48,869 nucleotides of DNA, taken from assembly GCA_949915775.1 (NCBI GenBank), contig CATLEG010000004.1:1-48869 (forward strand), read 5' to 3'. Position numbers and translations under genes: made by a program. The stretch comes from an uncultured Candidatus Melainabacteria bacterium (lineage in GTDB: Bacteria; Cyanobacteriota; Vampirovibrionia; Gastranaerophilales; Gastranaerophilaceae). The notes under the pieces are model-generated. The model had not been told where the DNA came from. It was given only the letters and a program-made list of their open reading frames with translations, and ran no database searches. Of this stretch, positions 1-9,057 are shown in pieces (the stretch's first letter is position 1; the number at the start of each line of letters is the position of its first letter).

Positions 1-152
1 CTCTTTTTTGCGACGAAAAGAGAAAGAATACTGCACAAGAAAAGTGTCGCTACCGACATTGATTGAGCGACGCCATTTTGCACGTTTCGCCACAGCTCAA
101 CGGCAAAAGAAGGCAAACACGCTAACTATTTAATCTGCACTAAATTCAACCT

Positions 153-189
153 AAAAGCGACTTAATCGCTACGCTTAACAGTCGCTTTT
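153..189 (+). terminator. Hairpin, possible terminator of an upstream gene
   Basis: AAAAGCGAC and GTCGCTTTT form a perfect 9-bp stem around a 19-base loop, ending in four T. No long T tail follows, so this is a weak terminator candidate. It could instead be part of a dispersed palindromic element. Confidence 0.35.
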
Positions 190-349
190 GTCATTGTTTC
201 ATTAAGTGCTGATTACTGAATAAAAAAGAATATTTGGTGCGGATGGGGGCGCATAGCTTCCTTAATCACCCTCTCCCTAGCCCTCCCCCCTCAAGGGGGA
301 GGGAATAATAGTACTGATAATATTTATTATGTAAATTAATAATTTCTGT

Positions 350-355
350 TATAAT
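350..355 (+). promoter_or_regulatory. -10 box directly upstream of the amidase start
   Basis: A perfect TATAAT ends six bases before the amidase ATG, and no Shine-Dalgarno sequence is present. Transcription would be expected to begin at or next to the start codon, giving a leaderless mRNA. No convincing -35 box is seen. Confidence 0.45.
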
Positions 356-361
356 TTAATT

Positions 362-1729
362 ATGAAAAAATTAATATTATTATTAAACCTGGTTTTATTT
401 GGAAGCAACTGTTTTGCGTTTGATATAGTTTATCCAAAAAAAAATGATGTAACTATTAATGCTAAATCGACTTTTTTTATAGGTTCATCAGATAAACCGT
501 TAAAAATTAACGGGCAAGATGTTAAATTACACTCATCTGGAGGATTTGCACATGTTGTAAATCTTATAAATGGCAAAAATACATTTATAATACAATCAGA
601 AAATAAAAGACAGATATTTGTAATCACCAAACCGGAAATAAAAGCTATATGTAACTTACCGCAACAGTTTATTAAATACAGTAAAAATAAATATTTTGAT
701 GTAGTCACAGAAAACGCACCTTTACGTTCAACTCCTGTAAATGCAGGAATAAACAGGCTTGCTCATCTGCAACGCAATATATTACTAACAATTGATGGAG
801 AAAAAGGCGGTTTTTATAGAGTGATTTTAGGAAAAAATTTTGGATGGATTGCAAAATCAGATGTTAAACAAACTCCCGAAAATATAATTCCTGCTGAATT
901 AAGTGGTTATGATTATGTAGACAGTGAAGAATATTTTACATTTATTTTCCATCTGAATAATAAAGTTCCGTTTGAAATTGTGGAATCTGATCCAATGGTT
1001 TTAAAACTTTATAATGTTAAAGATAATCCGGATAATACATATATCATGGACTTTCCGGTATCAGAAGCTTTAAATGGGGCTTCATTATCAGGTTATAGCG
1101 GGGAATACAATGGAAACGATTTTATATGGAAAATCAGAAAACCGCAGACAATCAATCATAAAAAACCATTAAAAAATATTAAAATCGCAATAGATGCAGG
1201 TCATGGCGGTTCTGAAATTGGAGCAATAGGGTGTCTTGGCAATAAAGAAAAAGATGTTGCGCTTGATATTGCAAAACTTTTAGAAACCGAACTCAAAAAA
1301 CGTGGTGCAAAAGTTTTTATGACACGTGAAGATGATAATTATATCGGGCTAAAAGATCGTGTAGATTACGCAAACAAAGAAGATGCCGTAGTTTTTATAA
1401 GTATTCACAGCAACGCATTACCCGATGGCACCGACCCTAATAAAATCAGCGGCACGAGTATTTATTATTATTACAATCAAGCAAAACCGCTTGCTGAAAC
1501 GATATTGAATTCTATAGTAACACAGACGGGCTTAAATGATGATAAAGTCCGCCAGGCAAGTTTTGCTGTCGTCAGAAACACAAATGCATTAAGTATTCTG
1601 ATTGAAACTGCATATTTAATTAATCCTGAAGACAATGCAAAACTCATTGACCCGCAATTTCAAAGGGTTTTCGTGCAATCTGTTGCTGACGGTTTAGAAA
1701 GCTATTTTTCTAGTCATCATAAAATGTAA
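362..1729 (+). CDS. Secreted N-acetylmuramoyl-L-alanine amidase (Amidase_3) with SH3-like domain
   Basis: This is a zinc-dependent cell-wall hydrolase that cuts the amide bond between MurNAc and the stem peptide. A signal peptide occupies about residues 1-20 (MKKLILLLNLVLFG...CFA), so the enzyme acts in the periplasm. An SH3b-like segment follows (about residues 110-170), then a beta-rich AMIN-like linker. The Amidase_3 domain runs from about 272 to the end. The zinc ligands are visible as the His of DAGHGG (about 281), the Glu of NKEKD (about 297) and the His of SIHSNA (about 349). The catalytic Glu is in LIETAY (about 414). Its 3' end overlaps the convergent HTH gene by 20 bases. The family is certain. 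Whether it acts in daughter-cell separation, as AmiC does, is inference. Confidence 0.93.
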   Translation: MKKLILLLNLVLFGSNCFAFDIVYPKKNDVTINAKSTFFIGSSDKPLKINGQDVKLHSSGGFAHVVNLINGKNTFIIQSENKRQIFVITKPEIKAICNLPQQFIKYSKNKYFDVVTENAPLRSTPVNAGINRLAHLQRNILLTIDGEKGGFYRVILGKNFGWIAKSDVKQTPENIIPAELSGYDYVDSEEYFTFIFHLNNKVPFEIVESDPMVLKLYNVKDNPDNTYIMDFPVSEALNGASLSGYSGEYNGNDFIWKIRKPQTINHKKPLKNIKIAIDAGHGGSEIGAIGCLGNKEKDVALDIAKLLETELKKRGAKVFMTREDDNYIGLKDRVDYANKEDAVVFISIHSNALPDGTDPNKISGTSIYYYYNQAKPLAETILNSIVTQTGLNDDKVRQASFAVVRNTNALSILIETAYLINPEDNAKLIDPQFQRVFVQSVADGLESYFSSHHKM

Positions 1730-1973
1730 AACCTTCAGGCAAATAACCTTCAGCAATTACCATAAGTTCGGATGATTTTAGATTTAACGTTTCTGCAAAC
1801 CTTGCAATTGTAGTTACATAAAAATCTTTTTTCCCTTTTACAAGCGTACTCGTTGTTGCCGGTGAGAAGCCGTATTCATTAGCAATTTTTGATGGAGGAA
1901 TATCACCTAAAACTTCATTCGCAGCTTTTGCAAGCGCTTGTACATAAATATGTTCTTTACTATTTTCTTTCAT
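1710..1973 (-). CDS. Small helix-turn-helix (XRE/Cro-like) protein
   Basis: This 87-aa protein consists almost entirely of one helix-turn-helix domain. The segment YGFSPATTSTLVKGKKDFYV looks like the recognition helix-turn-helix of the Cro/CI (XRE) family, followed by IARFAETLNLKSSELM, typical of helices 4 and 5. No effector domain is present, so it is probably a small DNA-binding regulator. Its 3' end overlaps the amidase gene tail to tail by 20 bases, so the two mRNAs would be antisense to each other there. The start is preceded by a weak AGAG. Its target is unknown. Confidence 0.72.
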   Translation of the reverse strand: MKENSKEHIYVQALAKAANEVLGDIPPSKIANEYGFSPATTSTLVKGKKDFYVTTIARFAETLNLKSSELMVIAEGYLPEGFTFYDD

Positions 1974-2044
1974 TTCTCTATTTTACGAACGTGATAAATT
2001 TATCGCATTCGCGAGCACGAAAATTCAAAAATATTATTCTCTTA

Positions 2045-2076
2045 AAAAAGGCCCGATTAAAATCAGGCCTTTTAAT
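2045..2076 (-). terminator. Rho-independent terminator of pepA
   Basis: Read on the minus strand, AAAAGGCCTGAT and ATCGGGCCTTTTTT form a strong GC-rich stem followed by a T run, directly after the pepA stop codon. Confidence 0.85.
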
Positions 2077-3462
2077 TTATTTTAAATAATTTAGTAAAGT
2101 TCGAACCCCAACGCCTGTAGCTCCCGAGATAAACTCATTTTGAGGTTTTTCAAGATATGCAGTTCCCGCAATATCTATATGAACCCATTTTACATCTTTT
2201 ACAAATTCCTGTAAAAATACGCCGGCAGCAGATGCGCCTCCGTATCTTGAACCGGTATTTTTCATATCGGCAATATCTGATTTCAAACTGTTAAAATATT
2301 CTTTAAACATAGGTAATTGCCAGCATTTTTCGCCAGAATGTTCTGCTGTTTCCATTACTCTTTTAATCATATCTTCATCGTTGCCCATAACACCTGTTGC
2401 TATAGTTCCTAAAGCTACCATACAAGCACCTGTTAAAGTTGCAATATCAATAACTTCATCTACACCAAGTTCACAAGCATAACATAGAGCATCTGCCAGA
2501 GTTAATCTGCCTTCTGCATCAGTGTTATCTACTTCAATAGTTTTTCCGTTTTTGGCAGTCAAGATATCACCAGGTTTGTATGATGAACCGGATGGTATAT
2601 TTTCACAAGCGGCAATAATACCATGAACTTCTATTTCCGGATTTAGTTTTGACAATGCTTGCATTACACCTAAAACACAAGCAGCACCTGACATATCATC
2701 TTTCATTGTAAGCATTGATGATGCAGGTTTAATATCAAGTCCGCCGGAATCAAAACAAATACCTTTACCAATAATTGCAATTCTTTTTTTAGGATTGCCG
2801 TTTGAGTATTTCATGTGAATAAATTTTGGAGGATTAACGCTTCCTTGTCCGACAGCAAGAAAAGCACCCATACCCATTTTTTCAATTTCTTCTTTTTCAA
2901 AAACTTTTGTTTCAACACCTTCAATATTTTGAGCGATTTCAGCAAGTTTAGAAGGTGTAGCAATTTGAGCCGGTGTATTTGCAAGATCTCTCGTAAATTT
3001 CATTGCTTCGCCAAAAATCCGGCCTTCATCAAGCTGTTCTTGAGAAAATTTTGTAAAAGCGATTTCATCTAAATGATGAGCTTTTTCTGATTTAAATTTA
3101 TCATATGCATAATCTGCAATCATTGCACCAAGTGCAGCAGATTTACCGTAATCTTCATTAAGATCAAAATCAAAGACAGCTTTTTTAGCTCTAATTTGAT
3201 GTAATTTTCTAACGGCTTTTGAGACAATAGTTCTCATTTTATCAGCATTAAATTCATCTCTTTTACCGCATCCTATAACTAAAATTTTAGCAGCCGCGAT
3301 TTGACCTAACGTATGTAAAAGATAAGTTTGTCCGAACTTTCCTTCAAAACCGTCTTTTTCTAAAACATAAGTGTTTGCGAGTTCTTGAGATGTTTTTTCA
3401 CCTTCAAACATATTGATAACAAGAACTTCAGTATCAACACATTGTGAAACTTTAATTTCCAT
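2077..3462 (-). CDS. pepA: Leucyl aminopeptidase (M17 family)
   Basis: A cytosolic two-metal aminopeptidase that removes N-terminal residues from peptides. At 461 aa it is close to the usual length for the family. The N-terminal third is the macro-like, non-catalytic domain. The C-terminal catalytic domain carries GKGICFDSGGLDIKPA with the metal-binding Lys and Asp, the MKDDMSGAA segment, and the M17 signature NTDAEGRLTLADAL (about residues 311-324), with the Asp and Glu metal ligands and the catalytic Arg. The start is set by AGGAGAG 6 bases upstream of the ATG. It is transcribed alone and ends in a clear terminator. The family assignment is secure. Confidence 0.96.
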   Translation of the reverse strand: MEIKVSQCVDTEVLVINMFEGEKTSQELANTYVLEKDGFEGKFGQTYLLHTLGQIAAAKILVIGCGKRDEFNADKMRTIVSKAVRKLHQIRAKKAVFDFDLNEDYGKSAALGAMIADYAYDKFKSEKAHHLDEIAFTKFSQEQLDEGRIFGEAMKFTRDLANTPAQIATPSKLAEIAQNIEGVETKVFEKEEIEKMGMGAFLAVGQGSVNPPKFIHMKYSNGNPKKRIAIIGKGICFDSGGLDIKPASSMLTMKDDMSGAACVLGVMQALSKLNPEIEVHGIIAACENIPSGSSYKPGDILTAKNGKTIEVDNTDAEGRLTLADALCYACELGVDEVIDIATLTGACMVALGTIATGVMGNDEDMIKRVMETAEHSGEKCWQLPMFKEYFNSLKSDIADMKNTGSRYGGASAAGVFLQEFVKDVKWVHIDIAGTAYLEKPQNEFISGATGVGVRTLLNYLK

Positions 3463-3509
3463 AATTTCTCTCCTATTTAACGATAATAATTATATTATAA
3501 AAATAAAAT

Positions 3510-4406
3510 TTACTGCATTTTTTGTTTCAAACCATTTTTCACATCAACAAGCGGCCCATTATTAGGAGTTCTTATATTGTGATAATATTTTTTTATATAT
3601 GTAAACGGATATTTTGGAATCCAGCTTAATTTCATAAATATAGAAACAGTATCTGCACCTTGAGAAAACATTAATTCATCAATAGTTTCTTCATGAGCAG
3701 GTGATATTGAAGAAAACACTTTTAGTAAATAATCTGTAAATGTAACAGCAGAATATCCCGAGGCAGTTACTGGGTCTTTGATAAATGCTGTAACTTTAAA
3801 ATCACTGTTTTCTTTGATATTTTTAACATCTTCCGGCAGCGCAAAATCACCGCTTGCAATTTGTTCAATTTCATACCATTCCCCATTGTATTGAATCCGC
3901 ATCACGTTAGGTTTAGGCATATAAATATCATCAAAAATATTATCTAATATTACTTTTCCATTTTTATCACTAATTCCGTATTTATAATTTTTGCATGTTA
4001 AAAACATTTCGCCAAATAACATATTAATTGAAGAATATTCAGGTGGAATAAGTGTTTCACCTTTATCATTATATACGGCAAAATCTCTTTCATTTCCAAG
4101 TTTTACATATTTTCCAAGCATTCTGTCTGCATGACGATATTTTAAATTAATAAGAACCTCGCCATTATTATTAATAAGTCCGTATTTTCCTTTTTTTTGA
4201 GCAATCCATGAAGAATTTCCAAGCCTGATAAGTTTTTTATATTGAGGTTGTACTATAATATTCCCGTCGTTATCTTTGAGCCCGAAATTATTCTCTTCAT
4301 TAAATACTGTCAATGCAGAATTTGATATTTCACCCTTCAATGTATCTGCATAAGAAATACCATTCATCAATAATATAAAACTAAAAATTAAAATTATTTT
4401 CTTCAT
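3510..4406 (-). CDS. Secreted WG-repeat (KWG) protein
   Basis: A 298-aa protein with a signal peptide (MKKIILIFSFILLMNGISYA). Several degenerate WG/KWG-type beta repeats follow over about residues 35-180, with units such as FGLKDNDGNIIVQPQYKKL, KYGLINNNGEVLINLKYRHA and KYGISDKNGKVILDNIFDDI. The C-terminal part (about 190-298) has no recognisable domain. WG repeats are usually structural or binding modules, and the function is unknown. The gene diverges from the AsmA-like gene with 48 bases between the preferred start codons. No Shine-Dalgarno sequence is obvious, and a poor -10-like TATCAT lies six bases before the ATG. Confidence 0.8.
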   Translation of the reverse strand: MKKIILIFSFILLMNGISYADTLKGEISNSALTVFNEENNFGLKDNDGNIIVQPQYKKLIRLGNSSWIAQKKGKYGLINNNGEVLINLKYRHADRMLGKYVKLGNERDFAVYNDKGETLIPPEYSSINMLFGEMFLTCKNYKYGISDKNGKVILDNIFDDIYMPKPNVMRIQYNGEWYEIEQIASGDFALPEDVKNIKENSDFKVTAFIKDPVTASGYSAVTFTDYLLKVFSSISPAHEETIDELMFSQGADTVSIFMKLSWIPKYPFTYIKKYYHNIRTPNNGPLVDVKNGLKQKMQ

Positions 4407-4432
4407 AATTTTATGATAGCATAAAATTATGA

Positions 4433-4438
4433 TATAAT
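4433..4438 (+). promoter_or_regulatory. -10 box for the AsmA-like gene
   Basis: TATAAT lies 16 bases before the preferred ATG at 4455 and just upstream of the GGAGAGG ribosome binding site. It sits in a short divergent intergenic region. The -35 is weak (TTATGA-like). Confidence 0.45.
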
Positions 4439-4454
4439 CATATTGGAGAGGATT

Positions 4455-7229
4455 ATGAAATTATCTACAAAAATAATAATAGGTATATTTACATCAATAA
4501 TTTTAAGCACTCCGTTTGTAGTGTATTTAAAAGTATTGCCGGCAGCGGTTTCAAACCATAAATTTATAAATTTTGTCGAAAAACAATTAGAAAATTCAAT
4601 CGGCTTAAAAGCAGATATTAAAAATCCGGTTTTAAAAACTTCACTCAGACCTGAAATCGAATTTAAAGTCGATAGAATTGATTTAACCGGAAAAACAGGC
4701 CATCTATTTGAAGCAGATAATTTCGACATAATTTTGTCGTTTAAAGAAATTTTTGCTAAAAATATTATAATAAAACAACTTGGCAGTGATTATATTTTCG
4801 CCGACATAAATAAACTCTCCAATATATCTGGAACCGAAACAGAAAAAAAAGAAAGTAACTGGAATCTAGACTTTTTTGATTCAATTTTATATTTAAAAAA
4901 ATCATTATTTTTATATAAAGTTGAGCCATCAACTTATGTAACTGTTAACGCAGATAATATAAGAATTGACAATACTCAAAAACAACTTAGATATGTACAT
5001 TTCAACTTAACTTCTGATATTAAAAAGAACGAAAAAAATTTACATTTTAACATTGCTGACAGAAATTCCGTTTATATTAAAAACAAAGCCATCTGGGTTG
5101 ATAATTGTTATTTAACTATCAATAAATCTAAAATTTTCTTTAATGCATTTGCAGACAAAAAGAAAAATTTCAATTTTGAAGTTTTTTCAGATAAAATATT
5201 TGTAAATGATGTTTTAACTCTTATTGATTCCAATATTGTAGAAAATAATTTAAACGAACCGCTTGCTTATTTCAAAGACCTAAATGGCGATTTTAATTTT
5301 AATATAAAACTCGATAACAAAAATTTAAACGGTATTGTCGGTTTGAACAAAATTTCAGGCAAAATTGTTCCCGTAAACAATATTCCATTTCTTCTTGAAA
5401 AGGGGAAAATTGCTATGACAAATGATAAAATCACACTTTCTGATTTTAAAGGTTATTATAACAATAAAAAAGAGAATGCAATTGAAATGGAAGGTGATGT
5501 AAAAGATTACCTGAAATCAATTGATACAACAATTATTACACGCGCCGTTGTAACAAATGATTTCATGAAAAATTACCTGTCAAAAATGGCAGGAGTACCT
5601 GTCGAACTCACCGGAGGTTCAACAAAAACACGTCTTGATTTAAAATCTATTAATAACAAAATTGATTTAAAATGGCTGTTTGGAATTAAAAAAGGACAGG
5701 ACATTTTGGTTGACGGAGCATCTTTGAGCCCTGTTGATTATATCAGAGGTTTAAGTGCAGATATGCATTTTGAAGACAATATTTTAGATTTAAAATCAAT
5801 AGATTACTACATTATTCCTAATGAATATACAAAAGAACAGCAGCAAAAAGTTAAACCTATTTTAAAACTTGCAGGAAATATTGATTGTTCAAAAGAAGTT
5901 CCGGAAGTTAAAACAATGGGATTTGAAATTCCAAAACCGTTACCAAGTGAATTTTTGAATGTTTTAATCGGTCAAAAATTATTCAAAAAAGGTACAATTG
6001 CCGGTAATATGCAGGTAGATAACAGAGGAAAATATCCTTTTCTTAACGGCAATTTAACTATGGACGGCGTATTAATTCCATCTCAAAGGATTTTCTTAAA
6101 ACATGGCGAAATGAACACCGATAACGGGACTTTAAACCTTGCTGCAAACGGAAAATACAGACGTTCAGGTTACGACTTTTCAGGAAGACTTGTAAATGAA
6201 TTAAAATTCCCGATTATAGTAAAAGATATTAACCTAACAGTCGATGATGTTGATATCGAAAAATTTATGGCTTCTGCAAATAATCAAAATTCAGAAGCAA
6301 TTTCGTCTGAAAAATTTGATCTAACCCCATCCGGTACAGCAAAAGACGATGATGATGATTCTCCGACTTTTGATGTTGGTAATTTTATAGTCGAAAACTG
6401 TGAATTAAACCTTTTAAAAGGCAAATATAAAGACATTAATATAAACAATGTAAAAGCAAATTTAACTCTTGATAAAAACAGTATTTTAAATATGTATTCA
6501 AACAGATTTGAAATAGCAGAAGGTCATTCTTCGGCAAAAGTAAACTGCGACTTGAAAAAGCATAAATACTCCGTAATTTTAGGAGTTAAAGAAGTTGAAT
6601 CTTCACTTCTTGCCGGCACTCTTTTGCAGATGGAAAGAGAGATTTCAGGCAAAGCCAGCGGTTTACTTGAATTGAATACAGACGATTCTATGAAATTAAA
6701 CGGTTCTTTAAAATTTATGATACAAAACGGTCAAATCCAAAAAGTTGGACTTGTTGAATATGTTTTAAAATTTGCGGCATTGTTCAGAAATCCGTTAACA
6801 ATGATTAGTCCTTCAACATTTTCAGATTTAGTAAATATTCCGGAAGGCAATTTTGACAAAATATCAGGAACTCTTGATATTAAAAATAACGTAATTGAAC
6901 GCATGATGATTAAATCTTCTGCCCCGCAATTAAGCTCATTTATAGCCGGCAGGTATGACCTTGAAACACGTGATGCCTCTTTAAGAATTTACACTAAATT
7001 TTCTAACAAAAATAAAGGTGTTTATGGTGCTTTAAGAAACATTTCATTAAATAGTCTGGCAAACAGAATTCCATTAAACAGCAGAAATGACAGTAATTAT
7101 TATTCAGCAGAGCTTTCTCAATTACCTGAAATTGATGCTGATGAAAAAGATTGTCAGGTATTTTTGACAAAAGTTGATGGTGATGTTGAACATAACAACT
7201 TTATTTCATCTTTGAAAAAAATCAAATAA
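4455..7229 (+). CDS. AsmA-like envelope protein
   Basis: A large protein (924 aa from the preferred start) with one N-terminal membrane anchor (KIIIGIFTSIILSTPFVVYL) and a long beta-rich region. The C-terminal section (about residues 690-880) has AsmA-type features: GKASGLLELNTDDSMKLNGS, then IQNGQIQKVGLVEYVLKFAAL and IPEGNFDKISGTLDIKNNVI. AsmA/YhdP/TamB-type proteins are thought to bridge inner and outer membranes and move phospholipids. This supports a diderm envelope. The ORF track opens at a TTG at 4443, but GGAGAGG sits 5 bases before the in-frame ATG at 4455, which is preferred. The gene converges on rlmN with a 1-base gap. Family membership is likely; the lipid-transport role is inferred. 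Confidence 0.82.
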   Translation: MKLSTKIIIGIFTSIILSTPFVVYLKVLPAAVSNHKFINFVEKQLENSIGLKADIKNPVLKTSLRPEIEFKVDRIDLTGKTGHLFEADNFDIILSFKEIFAKNIIIKQLGSDYIFADINKLSNISGTETEKKESNWNLDFFDSILYLKKSLFLYKVEPSTYVTVNADNIRIDNTQKQLRYVHFNLTSDIKKNEKNLHFNIADRNSVYIKNKAIWVDNCYLTINKSKIFFNAFADKKKNFNFEVFSDKIFVNDVLTLIDSNIVENNLNEPLAYFKDLNGDFNFNIKLDNKNLNGIVGLNKISGKIVPVNNIPFLLEKGKIAMTNDKITLSDFKGYYNNKKENAIEMEGDVKDYLKSIDTTIITRAVVTNDFMKNYLSKMAGVPVELTGGSTKTRLDLKSINNKIDLKWLFGIKKGQDILVDGASLSPVDYIRGLSADMHFEDNILDLKSIDYYIIPNEYTKEQQQKVKPILKLAGNIDCSKEVPEVKTMGFEIPKPLPSEFLNVLIGQKLFKKGTIAGNMQVDNRGKYPFLNGNLTMDGVLIPSQRIFLKHGEMNTDNGTLNLAANGKYRRSGYDFSGRLVNELKFPIIVKDINLTVDDVDIEKFMASANNQNSEAISSEKFDLTPSGTAKDDDDDSPTFDVGNFIVENCELNLLKGKYKDININNVKANLTLDKNSILNMYSNRFEIAEGHSSAKVNCDLKKHKYSVILGVKEVESSLLAGTLLQMEREISGKASGLLELNTDDSMKLNGSLKFMIQNGQIQKVGLVEYVLKFAALFRNPLTMISPSTFSDLVNIPEGNFDKISGTLDIKNNVIERMMIKSSAPQLSSFIAGRYDLETRDASLRIYTKFSNKNKGVYGALRNISLNSLANRIPLNSRNDSNYYSAELSQLPEIDADEKDCQVFLTKVDGDVEHNNFISSLKKIK

Positions 7230-7230
7230 A

Positions 7231-8253
7231 TTATTCAGTAACTTTACCGCGCAACTGTCCGCAAGCAGCATCAATATCAGCTCCGCGCTCTAATCTTACT
7301 GTTACTTTTTTGCCTGACTGTTCAAGTAAAGATTTGAAGCGCATTATAGAGTTATTTGATGGTTTTTGATAATCATTTTTTTCTGTCGGATTATATGGAA
7401 TCAAATTAATATTACATTTCAAATCCTGCAAATAATTCACAAGCTGTTTAGCGCTTTCTAATGTATCATTCAAATCCTTTATCAAAAGATATTCAATCGT
7501 AATTCTTCTGCCGGTTTTAGCAATATAATTTTTTAGAGCTTTTTTCAATTCAGGCATAGAATATTTATTTTCAATCTGCATCAATTTAGCTCGAATATCA
7601 TGGTTTGGAGCATGCAGAGAAATTGCAAGAGTTGATTGCATATCAAGTTCAGCAAGCCTGTTTATACCCGGAATTATACCGGAAGTTGAAACTGTTAAAC
7701 GGCGTGCACCGATTTGAAAATTTTCATTAAAAATTTCCATAGCTTTTAAAACATTATCTAAATTCAATAAAGGTTCACCCTGTCCCATAAATACAACATT
7801 AGTAACCTTCAAACCGGTATCTCTCTGAATTGTCAAAACTTGTTCTATTATTTCTTTATAAGAAAGATTTCTTATAAAACCGCGTTTTCCGGTAGCACAA
7901 AACGAACAATTAACCGCACAGCCAACCTGAGAACTTACACATGCTGTTAAATTTGCACGATTATCGAAACGCATTAAAACAGTCTCAACGCATTCGCCAT
8001 CCGGAAATTCCAGCAAATATTTTAACGTCCCGTCAGAACTTTCCTGTTTAACCTTGATTTTTATATCTGTAACTTTAGCTATCTGTTTTAATTCATCGCG
8101 AAACTTTACAGATAAATCTGTCATTTCATCAATTTCTTTAACAGATTTAAGATATATCCAATTATGAATTTGACGCGCTCTAAACTTTGATGCGCCTAAC
8201 TCATCTGTAATTTGTTCTATTTCTTTTAAATTTAATCCTGATAATATTTTCAT
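7231..8253 (-). CDS. rlmN: Dual-specificity 23S rRNA/tRNA adenine-C2 methyltransferase RlmN
   Basis: A radical-SAM enzyme that methylates C2 of A2503 in 23S rRNA and A37 of some tRNAs. The radical-SAM cluster motif CAVNCSFCATG (CxxxCxxC, about residues 112-120) is intact. It is followed by the family segments KVTNVVFMGQGEPLLN and RLTVSTSGIIPGI. The C-terminal ERGADIDAACGQLRG carries the Cys that forms the methyl-transfer intermediate. At 340 aa it is of normal length. The stop lies one base from the convergent AsmA-like gene, and a repeat-like block separates its start from the YkgJ-type gene upstream. Confidence 0.96.
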   Translation of the reverse strand: MKILSGLNLKEIEQITDELGASKFRARQIHNWIYLKSVKEIDEMTDLSVKFRDELKQIAKVTDIKIKVKQESSDGTLKYLLEFPDGECVETVLMRFDNRANLTACVSSQVGCAVNCSFCATGKRGFIRNLSYKEIIEQVLTIQRDTGLKVTNVVFMGQGEPLLNLDNVLKAMEIFNENFQIGARRLTVSTSGIIPGINRLAELDMQSTLAISLHAPNHDIRAKLMQIENKYSMPELKKALKNYIAKTGRRITIEYLLIKDLNDTLESAKQLVNYLQDLKCNINLIPYNPTEKNDYQKPSNNSIMRFKSLLEQSGKKVTVRLERGADIDAACGQLRGKVTE

Positions 8254-8350
8254 TACCCCTCCTCGAGATCATTCGCTGCGTTCGCATTAAACGGGTACGC
8301 TTTCGCCCTCTGCGAACTTGCAGATTTCGGTCCTCCCTCAAGGGGCGAGG
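8254..8350. repeat. GC-rich palindromic repeat block between two genes
   Basis: The block starts CCCCTCCTCGAG and ends TCCCTCAAGGGGCGAGG, much richer in GC than its neighbours. The terminal hairpin resembles the CCCCCCTCAAGGGGG palindrome at 286-300. It intrudes into the 3' end of the YkgJ-type gene on the minus strand, where it supplies the last codons (FLAP) and the TGA stop. Confidence 0.55.
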
Positions 8351-9030
8351 AACGAAATTTTATCTTTATAATAATCAATAATTTCCATCATTGAATGAAG
8401 CATTAAAGTAGCAGGCTCAACTTCTTGCCTCCATTCATAAAACCCGCAGCTTTCCGGTAAAATACACAACGGATTATCCGGGAAATGACGACAAATATCC
8501 GGTCTATTCTCATAATCAGAACAGCGTTTGCATTCAGTAAGTTTTGGACAATGATAAAAATAAACATCTTCCTCTTTTGAATCTTTGAGAAGTTTTAAAT
8601 ATTCAGGATAAATTTTTTCTGCTTCTTCCCGCGTTTCATAAGGAATAAAAATACTAGTAAACTGAGTTGCAAACTTATCTCCATTTTTAGCTTTTTCTTT
8701 TAACTGTTCCGGCGAAAACTCTGAACATGCAAGATTACAGCATGTTGCACAACCGTTACAATGAAAATTTTCTCTATAAGACAGAATTTCATTCCATTTT
8801 TGATAAATTTCACGAGAAATATCTTTTTCAAACATCTCAAGAACATCAGCCTGCCATTTTCTGCCGATACTATCTTTCTCATATACATCAAAAATATCAC
8901 CCTCAAAATTTTCAGGCTTAAGTTCGTTTACCCGTTGTTCAATTGCTTCCGCAGATGACATAAAAATTTCGCGGTATTTTTGTTTCATATTGTTTAATTT
9001 TGAATTTAAATCAGTCATAAAACATTCCAA
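8338..9030 (-). CDS. YkgJ-type cysteine-cluster protein (putative Zn/Fe chelating)
   Basis: A 230-aa soluble protein with the cysteine pattern of the YkgJ/UPF0153 family: CNGCATCCNLAC in the middle (about residues 92-103), CPKLTECKRC (about 161-170), and DICRHFPDNPLC. Members are thought to chelate zinc or iron-sulfur clusters; no reaction is established. Its last residues and stop codon lie in a repeat palindrome, so the native C-terminus may have been replaced. The start is uncertain. The track uses ATG at 9030, but an in-frame ATG at 9018 with GGA eight bases upstream is equally good. It lies 27 bases downstream of the activase gene and could be co-transcribed with it. Confidence 0.78.
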   Translation of the reverse strand: MECFMTDLNSKLNNMKQKYREIFMSSAEAIEQRVNELKPENFEGDIFDVYEKDSIGRKWQADVLEMFEKDISREIYQKWNEILSYRENFHCNGCATCCNLACSEFSPEQLKEKAKNGDKFATQFTSIFIPYETREEAEKIYPEYLKLLKDSKEEDVYFYHCPKLTECKRCSDYENRPDICRHFPDNPLCILPESCGFYEWRQEVEPATLMLHSMMEIIDYYKDKISFLAP

Positions 9031-9057
9031 AACCTAATGTGGCGGGTGGGCACGCTC

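Larger units (their letters stand above)
1..361. other. Intergenic region with repeat-like sequence
   Basis: No gene is visible in the first 361 bases. The stretch is more GC-rich than its surroundings. It holds a short palindrome at the very start (CTCTTTT..AAAAGAG), a hairpin at 153-189, and a block near 268-304 (ACCCTCTCCCTAGCCCT followed by a CCCCCCTCAAGGGGG palindrome). A near-identical copy of that block lies at 24738-24754. It is best read as dispersed palindromic repeat material between an unseen upstream gene and the amidase. The amidase promoter lies at its right end. Confidence 0.6.

Noticed and set aside
2098-2130. GTTCGAACCCC resembling a tRNA T-arm
   Set aside because: It lies inside the pepA coding sequence and no acceptor, D-arm or anticodon arm can be drawn around it.
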